Assembly: GCA_014799785.1 (NCBI GenBank)
Contig: JAAVHI010000004.1
Coordinates: 82,824-146,823, forward strand
Length of the DNA: 64,000 bases
Source of the DNA: Ruminococcus sp.
GTDB taxonomy: Bacteria; Bacillota; Clostridia; Oscillospirales; Ruminococcaceae
Direction of reading: 5' to 3'
The stretch's first letter is position 1; each line of letters opens with the position of its first letter. The notes under the pieces are model-generated. The model saw only the letters and a program-made list of their open reading frames with translations. It was not told the DNA's origin and made no database searches. The position numbers were made by a program, and so were the translations under genes. Positions 59,831-64,000 of the stretch are shown piece after piece.

Positions 59831-61455
59831 CAGTTGTCATCCTCCTCTTTCATCCAGTTTTTAAGCAGCTGAGCAACAATTTCGGGACTGTACTTTGCAA
59901 AGTCGCTGATCTCTCTTCTGATAACGACCTCCTTGGTCTCGATCTGATCGTCCGTAAGGCTGGGAACTTCCACAGGCTCGCCTGCTTCGCTGAATGTGAA
60001 CGTATCCACAGGCTCGCTTCCGTCCGTAACCAGACCGCTGGTCTCGATGATCTGCTGCTCGAAAGCCTTTCTCTTTTTCTTTGCGTTGCTTGAAAGAACT
60101 GCCATGATGATAAGTATAACAAGAATAAGTATAAGTACGATAGCGCCCACAAGAATAAGCTGGTTAAATGTAAGACCGAACAGATATGTGGGAATAACAC
60201 CCGAATCGGGAAGATTGGGATCGTATTTGGGAAAGTTTCCGACTGTTACCACACGCTCCAGCTCGTCGGGATTTACCGTACCCGAATTTCCCACCAGGCT
60301 TACAAGAAGCTCTCTGTCGTACTCGGACAGATAATCGCGGTAAACCACAACCGAAATGGAAAGTCCGTCGATACTGTAGCCCACCTTCTGACCCTGTTCC
60401 TTGTAGGTATCCACAAGATATGTATTGGAAACCGATTCCTCAGTCCATGCGCCGGTGCCGTCCGTGTCGCCCGTAGGGTAGGTGTCGTCAGCGTTTCCCT
60501 CCAGACCCACGATACCGCCGTCAACAGTGGTGCCGCCGGAAGCGTTTGACGCGTCCGCGTGCTGAAGCACACCGGAGTTGGTGTTGTCCTCGGGTCTGTA
60601 GTCGGTATTCTCATAGACCTGAGAATCGAAGTTGAGCACCATATTTACCGCAACGGAAACTCCGTCGTCGCCGTAAGCGGGGATCAGCATTTCAAGTATC
60701 TTGTTCTTGATACTGTTTTCAAGGTTAGTCTTGAGAGCCAGCTTGCGTGTCTCCTCAAGCACCAGGTCATAGTCGTCCTGAGCGTTTGCTATCTGCGGTA
60801 TATTGTTGCCGTCAACGATCATGATATTTTCGTCGGTAAGTCCGGGCCAGCCGAACTTAACAATATGAGTAATACCCATGATCTGCTTGTTTGACAGCTT
60901 TTCAATGCCGTCCAGATGAACTGATACCGAAGCCGTAGGCTGCTGCCTCAGCGAGGGGATAACGGTATTCTTCTGCTCGGGATCGGTCAGCGTAACTGTC
61001 GCCTTGCTGATATTATCCGCAGCGCTTATGATCGCGCCCAGTCTGTTCTCAACGTCGATCCTTTCGTAGTACCTCGCCTCTGTCTCGGTTGAGGTCATAC
61101 CCAGCTTGTTTATAAGGTTCGGGTAACCCGTACCGCTTTTGGGGTATTCCTGCTGCGCGAGCTGGATAGCTATAGTGTTTTCCGTGCCGCTGAGAACGGT
61201 AATAGTGCCGTTTGAGAGCTTAGCCTCATAGCCCATTCCCTCTATCAGGGTGACCATCTCGGCAGCCTCCTGAGTTTCCAGTCCCTCATAGAGGACAACG
61301 TAATCCTTTCTGTTAAGGATCGCCGTTATAATAACCGCCGCCAGGATAATGCAGACTATGATCGCTATGTAAGCGAATCTTCTCTTTTTATCCTGAGCCT
61401 CCCAGAACTGGGTAAAAGACTTTACAAGCTTTTCAGCCTGATCTTTCATCGCCAT
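59830..61455 (-). CDS. fliF: Flagellar MS-ring protein FliF
   Basis: 541 residues. Transmembrane helix near 25-46, YscJ-like ring domain (YVVLYEGLETQEAAEMVTLIEGMGYEAKLSNGTI), LNFDSQVYENTDYRPEDN with DTYPTGDTDGTGAWTEE, second helix near 440-465, and the C-terminal peptide DFAKYSPEIVAQLLKNWMKEE that binds FliG. Base of the flagellum in the membrane. Confidence 0.97.
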   Translation of the reverse strand: MAMKDQAEKLVKSFTQFWEAQDKKRRFAYIAIIVCIILAAVIITAILNRKDYVVLYEGLETQEAAEMVTLIEGMGYEAKLSNGTITVLSGTENTIAIQLAQQEYPKSGTGYPNLINKLGMTSTETEARYYERIDVENRLGAIISAADNISKATVTLTDPEQKNTVIPSLRQQPTASVSVHLDGIEKLSNKQIMGITHIVKFGWPGLTDENIMIVDGNNIPQIANAQDDYDLVLEETRKLALKTNLENSIKNKILEMLIPAYGDDGVSVAVNMVLNFDSQVYENTDYRPEDNTNSGVLQHADASNASGGTTVDGGIVGLEGNADDTYPTGDTDGTGAWTEESVSNTYLVDTYKEQGQKVGYSIDGLSISVVVYRDYLSEYDRELLVSLVGNSGTVNPDELERVVTVGNFPKYDPNLPDSGVIPTYLFGLTFNQLILVGAIVLILILVILIIMAVLSSNAKKKRKAFEQQIIETSGLVTDGSEPVDTFTFSEAGEPVEVPSLTDDQIETKEVVIRREISDFAKYSPEIVAQLLKNWMKEEDDN

Positions 61456-61504
61456 TGTCCGAATTTTCCTTCCTTATCGTAATGCGTGCGAACGACGCCG
61501 TATG

Positions 61505-61578
61505 CGGGGAAGCCGCTTCCCCGGGTAAAAAGTGTTCACGAACCGAAAACGGAAAGCAAATCAGCTGTGATTTGCTTT
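61505..61578 (-). other. Two hairpins between fliE and fliF
   Basis: CGGGGAAG-3-CTTCCCCG (61505-61523) and AAAGCAAATCA-4-TGATTTGCTTT (61553-61578), the latter a perfect 11-bp stem. On the minus strand the latter is followed by CCGTTTTCGG, a poor T run. May lower read-through or protect the mRNA between the short rod cistrons and fliF. Confidence 0.62.
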
Positions 61579-61596
61579 TGCCCGCATTTCGTTAAA

Positions 61597-61905
61597 TTAC
61601 ATTGACATCTGTATAATCCTGTCGTAAGCGTTGACCACCGCGTCCTTGACCGCAACGAACGTATCCACCGCAACGGAAGCCTTGGTCATGTTGTTGTAAA
61701 TGGTATGCAGATCGTCGATCTCGCCCATAGCGAGACGGAGCGAATCCTCCTGAACCACTCTCTGGGTCTCCTGCACCTCTGAGAATATCTCCTTGAAAAC
61801 GTCGGAGAACTGGGGCTTATCCTGATCCTGAATGCCCGCAGCGTTATTGTCCTCGAAGAGAGACTCGATCGGTCTCATGGAGCTGTTGATAGGTACTATA
61901 AACAT
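61597..61905 (-). CDS. fliE: Flagellar hook-basal body protein FliE
   Basis: 102 residues. Family end motif LHTIYNNMTKASVAVDTFVAVKDAVVNAYDRIIQMSM with the helical FDVF/VKEVQ-like middle (FSDVFKEIFSEVQETQ). Joins MS-ring to rod. AAGGAG precedes the ATG. Confidence 0.95.
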   Translation of the reverse strand: MFIVPINSSMRPIESLFEDNNAAGIQDQDKPQFSDVFKEIFSEVQETQRVVQEDSLRLAMGEIDDLHTIYNNMTKASVAVDTFVAVKDAVVNAYDRIIQMSM

Positions 61906-61933
61906 ATGTAAGAACTCCTTTATTTTATGTAGC

Positions 61934-62434
61934 TTATCTGCCGTTAAGGGACATTGCCTTTGTCAGCATAGCCTTTACAGCCTTATAGGCTGAAACGTTC
62001 GCCTCGTAGGAACGCTGGGTCGCCAGCAGATCCATCTGCTCCTTGGAATTGTCCACGTTGCTCTTGTAGATGTAGCCGTCCTCGTCCGCAAGCGGGTTGT
62101 CGGGATCGTAAACGGGAACGAAGGGAGCGTCGTCGTCAACAACGTCCACAACCGTAACGCCCGCATTCTTGAAACGGTTCTGCCGTCCCAGGTAGTAAAC
62201 GCCCCTGTTGTATTTTATTCCCGTGTTGTTTTCGGACATTCTCGTGTACTGATCCAGCACGTCGCTGAATTTTTTCTTTTCCGAAAAGATAACGAGCTGA
62301 CGGCAGTAGGGGTCGCCGTCGGGGGAGGTGTTGTATGTATTCTGATTTGCAATGTTCTGCAAGATGATGTCAGACCGCAGTCTCTGCGCGGAAAGCGCCG
62401 ATGTGCTTATATCGAGGGAGCTTAAAAAAGCCAT
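61934..62434 (-). CDS. flgC: Flagellar proximal rod protein FlgC
   Basis: 166 residues. DISTSALSAQRLRSDIILQNIANQNTY at the start and YKSNVDNSKEQMDLLATQRSYEANVSAYKAVKAMLTKAM at the end, the typical rod helices. AAAGGACGG precedes the ATG. Confidence 0.96.
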   Translation of the reverse strand: MAFLSSLDISTSALSAQRLRSDIILQNIANQNTYNTSPDGDPYCRQLVIFSEKKKFSDVLDQYTRMSENNTGIKYNRGVYYLGRQNRFKNAGVTVVDVVDDDAPFVPVYDPDNPLADEDGYIYKSNVDNSKEQMDLLATQRSYEANVSAYKAVKAMLTKAMSLNGR

Positions 62435-62483
62435 AGCCGAACCGTCCTTTCAAAATAAAATCGACCTTGCGGTATTATCTCCG

Positions 62484-62894
62484 TTACTTGGAGACCGCCT
62501 TTCTTATCATCTGATAGTTGTTGTTAAGGTAATCGGTCAGGGCGCTGTACTGATACTGAGTGTCCGCCAGAGCCGACTGTTCCTTTTCCATGTCAACGTT
62601 GTTTCCGTCAAGTATCTGGTTTGTATTGGTCTCGTAGCCGGTAGTCACCGTCAGGCGGAGATGTCCGTTCTCATCAAAGGGACTTACGTCCTTATGATAC
62701 GAGCCGTCCTTTATTCCGTCATGGTAACGGCACTTGCATTTTTCCTTGAGGATAAGACCGAACTCCACAGTTTTCGCCTTATAGTCGGGCGTATCACTGT
62801 TGGCGATATTATGATTAATAACGCGCTGCTTGTACCATGTAGCGTCCAGTGCCTGTTCGGCAAGATTGTGAGTAACACCGTCAAAAAGACCCAT
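62484..62894 (-). CDS. flgB: Flagellar proximal rod protein FlgB
   Basis: 136 residues. LAEQALDATWYKQRVINHNIANSDTPDYKAKTVEF at the start, NNVDMEKEQSALADTQYQYSALTDYLNNNYQMIR at the end. First gene of the 28-kb fla/che block, in the standard flgB-flgC-fliE-fliF order. AAAGG lies eleven bases before the ATG. Confidence 0.96.
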   Translation of the reverse strand: MGLFDGVTHNLAEQALDATWYKQRVINHNIANSDTPDYKAKTVEFGLILKEKCKCRYHDGIKDGSYHKDVSPFDENGHLRLTVTTGYETNTNQILDGNNVDMEKEQSALADTQYQYSALTDYLNNNYQMIRKAVSK

Positions 62895-62972
62895 ATATGT
62901 ACCAACCTTTCCCGGCGGAAAGCCGACTTAAAATCTAAAAATAGAAACACTTATCCATACTTATTTAATATT

Positions 62973-63001
62973 AGTATATAACATTTCCGAAAAAAAAACA
63001 A
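62973..63001 (-). promoter_or_regulatory. Promoter of the flagellar block, T9 tract
   Basis: Minus strand: -35 TTGTTT (62996-63001), 17-base spacer, -10 TATACT (62973-62978). Nine T (62990-62998) run from inside the -35 into the spacer. This is a housekeeping-type promoter, not a sigma-28 one (no TAAA...GCCGATAA). The 432-base gap 62895-63326 otherwise holds very AT-rich sequence with no gene (63002-63270), and the argF terminator. Confidence 0.68.
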
Positions 63002-63280
63002 GTGTTAAGCAAAAATTTTACCGAACAAAGCGTAAAAATTTTAATGATATTTCTATTAAATTTCCCTAAACATCACAAAAAGCTCTCCGCACTGCCAAAG
63101 TTTTAGGCGTAATATCGCATATTTTTATGCATTTTGCACAAAAATATTGGATTATACACTTTGGAGTAAAAGGAAAGATTTTATACAAATTGTTAATAAA
63201 ACAAATTTTTCCTGTCATAAAAGGGAGAAATTTCCTCATAAAATTTTATTTTTCATCATATTTTTTTATGAAAAAATCAA

Positions 63281-63306
63281 GTCCCCCGACACCTGATCGG
63301 GAGACT
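63281..63306 (-). terminator. Terminator after argF
   Basis: Minus-strand stem AGTCTCCCGA / TCGGGGGACT (one mismatch) with a 6-base loop, then TGATTTTTTC. Confidence 0.8.
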
Positions 63307-63326
63307 GCAAATCATTTTCGGATATA

Positions 63327-64000
63327 TTATGCCATAAGCTTGACCATGACCGCTTTCTGTGCGTGGAGACGGTTTTCCGCTTCCTCGAAAATCTCGTTAG
63401 CATGGGCCTCGAATACCTTTTCGGTAATCTCCTCCTCGCGGTGAGCGGGCAGACAGTGCTGCACCATAGCGTCAGACTTAGCCGCCGCCATAATCTCGTC
63501 GTTGATCTGATAGCCCTTGAAAGCGATCTTCCTCTTCTCGGCTTCGCCCTCCTGACCCATGGACGCCCACACGTCTGTGATAAGCACGTCCGCGTTTTCC
63601 GCCGCCTTTATAGGAGAATCGGTCAGCTCGAAGCAGTCGTAATCCTTTGCAAATTCAAGCACCTGCGGGTCGGGACGGTATCCCTCGGGACAAGCCGCCG
63701 AAACGGACATTCCCGCTTTCAGGCAGCCCACGATAAGTGAGTTCGCCATATTGTTTCCGTCGCCGATAAAGCACATTTTAAGGTCGTCGAACTGACCCTT
63801 GAACTCGCGGATAGTCATAAGGTCTGCAAGCACCTGACAGGGGTGGCTGAAATCCGTCAGGCCGTTTATTACGGGAATGTTTCCGTACTCGGCAAGGTTT
63901 TCCACTTCCTCCTGCTTGTATGTGCGGATCATGATGCCGTCAAGATAGCGGGAAAGTACGCGGGCGGTGTCCTGAACAGGCTCGCCCCTGCCTATCTGAA
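63327..64000 (-). CDS. argF: Ornithine carbamoyltransferase, 5' end cut by window edge
   Basis: The last 224 codons; the start lies beyond the right edge. Ornithine carbamoyltransferase makes citrulline from ornithine and carbamoyl phosphate, in arginine biosynthesis or, reversed, in the arginine deiminase route. Visible: QIGRGEPVQDTARVLSRY near the edge, the HPCQ loop in DFSHPCQVLADLMTI, FIGDGNNMANSL, and the ornithine-binding HCLPAHR. Ends RLHAQKAVMVKLMA. Terminator follows. The carbamoyl-phosphate-binding S-x-R-T-R part is outside the window. Confidence 0.96.
   Translation of the reverse strand, partial: QIGRGEPVQDTARVLSRYLDGIMIRTYKQEEVENLAEYGNIPVINGLTDFSHPCQVLADLMTIREFKGQFDDLKMCFIGDGNNMANSLIVGCLKAGMSVSAACPEGYRPDPQVLEFAKDYDCFELTDSPIKAAENADVLITDVWASMGQEGEAEKRKIAFKGYQINDEIMAAAKSDAMVQHCLPAHREEEITEKVFEAHANEIFEEAENRLHAQKAVMVKLMA

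Noticed and set aside
62895..63270. Cyclic-di-GMP riboswitch or sigma-28 promoter before flgB
   Set aside because: No GEMM-type core and no TAAA-N15-GCCGATAA pattern; the transcript leader from the housekeeping-type promoter is only about 70 bases.

Overview
The window looks like the chromosome of a motile, Gram-positive, anaerobic gut-type Clostridia, most likely the Oscillospiraceae/Ruminococcus group. This is an inference. It rests on a flagellar operon with FliY, CheC and CheD and no L/P-ring genes, on many lipoproteins and leucine-rich-repeat proteins, on strong AAAGGAG-type ribosome binding sites with frequent TTG/GTG starts, and on consensus housekeeping promoters. I saw no rRNA, tRNA, CRISPR array, transposase or prophage.

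Left part (1-34 kb) is mixed housekeeping and surface functions. It opens with a sensor histidine kinase cut by the window edge, then uvrC with an acetyltransferase, a large lipoprotein, a 1404-residue fibronectin-type-III surface protein, sfsA with a 57-residue cysteine protein, and a run PilZ protein - ParA ATPase - ComFB-like protein that may be a cyclic-di-GMP-linked unit. On the plus strand follow a permuted papain-fold (NlpC/P60/LRAT-like) protein with a membrane protein, a PH-domain membrane pair, a CNNM/CorC transporter, and five consecutive lipoproteins each carrying a transglutaminase-like Cys-His-Asp domain (20.8-28.2 kb). Converging on these is a minus-strand unit with a sixth, multi-pass membrane transglutaminase (TgpA-like), a BspA-type leucine-rich-repeat protein, a DUF1444-like protein and a short-chain dehydrogenase. 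A histidine phosphatase and an orphan MazF toxin separate this from the motility block.

Right part (34.9-62.9 kb) is one 28-kb minus-strand fla/che block. In transcription order: flgB flgC fliE fliF fliG fliH fliI - [secreted LRR/EF-hand protein] - fliJ fliK flgD flg-operon-protein flgE flbD motA | motB fliM fliY cheY fliO fliP fliQ fliR flhB flhA sigD flgF flgG cheC cheD. It encodes rod, hook, MS- and C-ring, export apparatus, stator, the motility sigma factor and CheY/CheC/CheD signalling. It lacks fliL, flhF and flhG in their usual slots and has no cheA/cheW/cheB. A housekeeping-type promoter drives flgB, and a second, extended -10 promoter lies between motA and motB. The window ends in argF, cut by the right edge.

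Things that stand out: the LRR/EF-hand gene embedded between fliI and fliJ; the array of transglutaminase lipoproteins; a hairpin placed exactly between the Shine-Dalgarno and start codon of parA, in a leader that is a run of hairpins; nine-base homopolymer tracts in the spacers of both the flgB and the pilZ promoters; a 163-bp near-perfect inverted repeat; and unusual extensions on FliH, FlgD and FliP.
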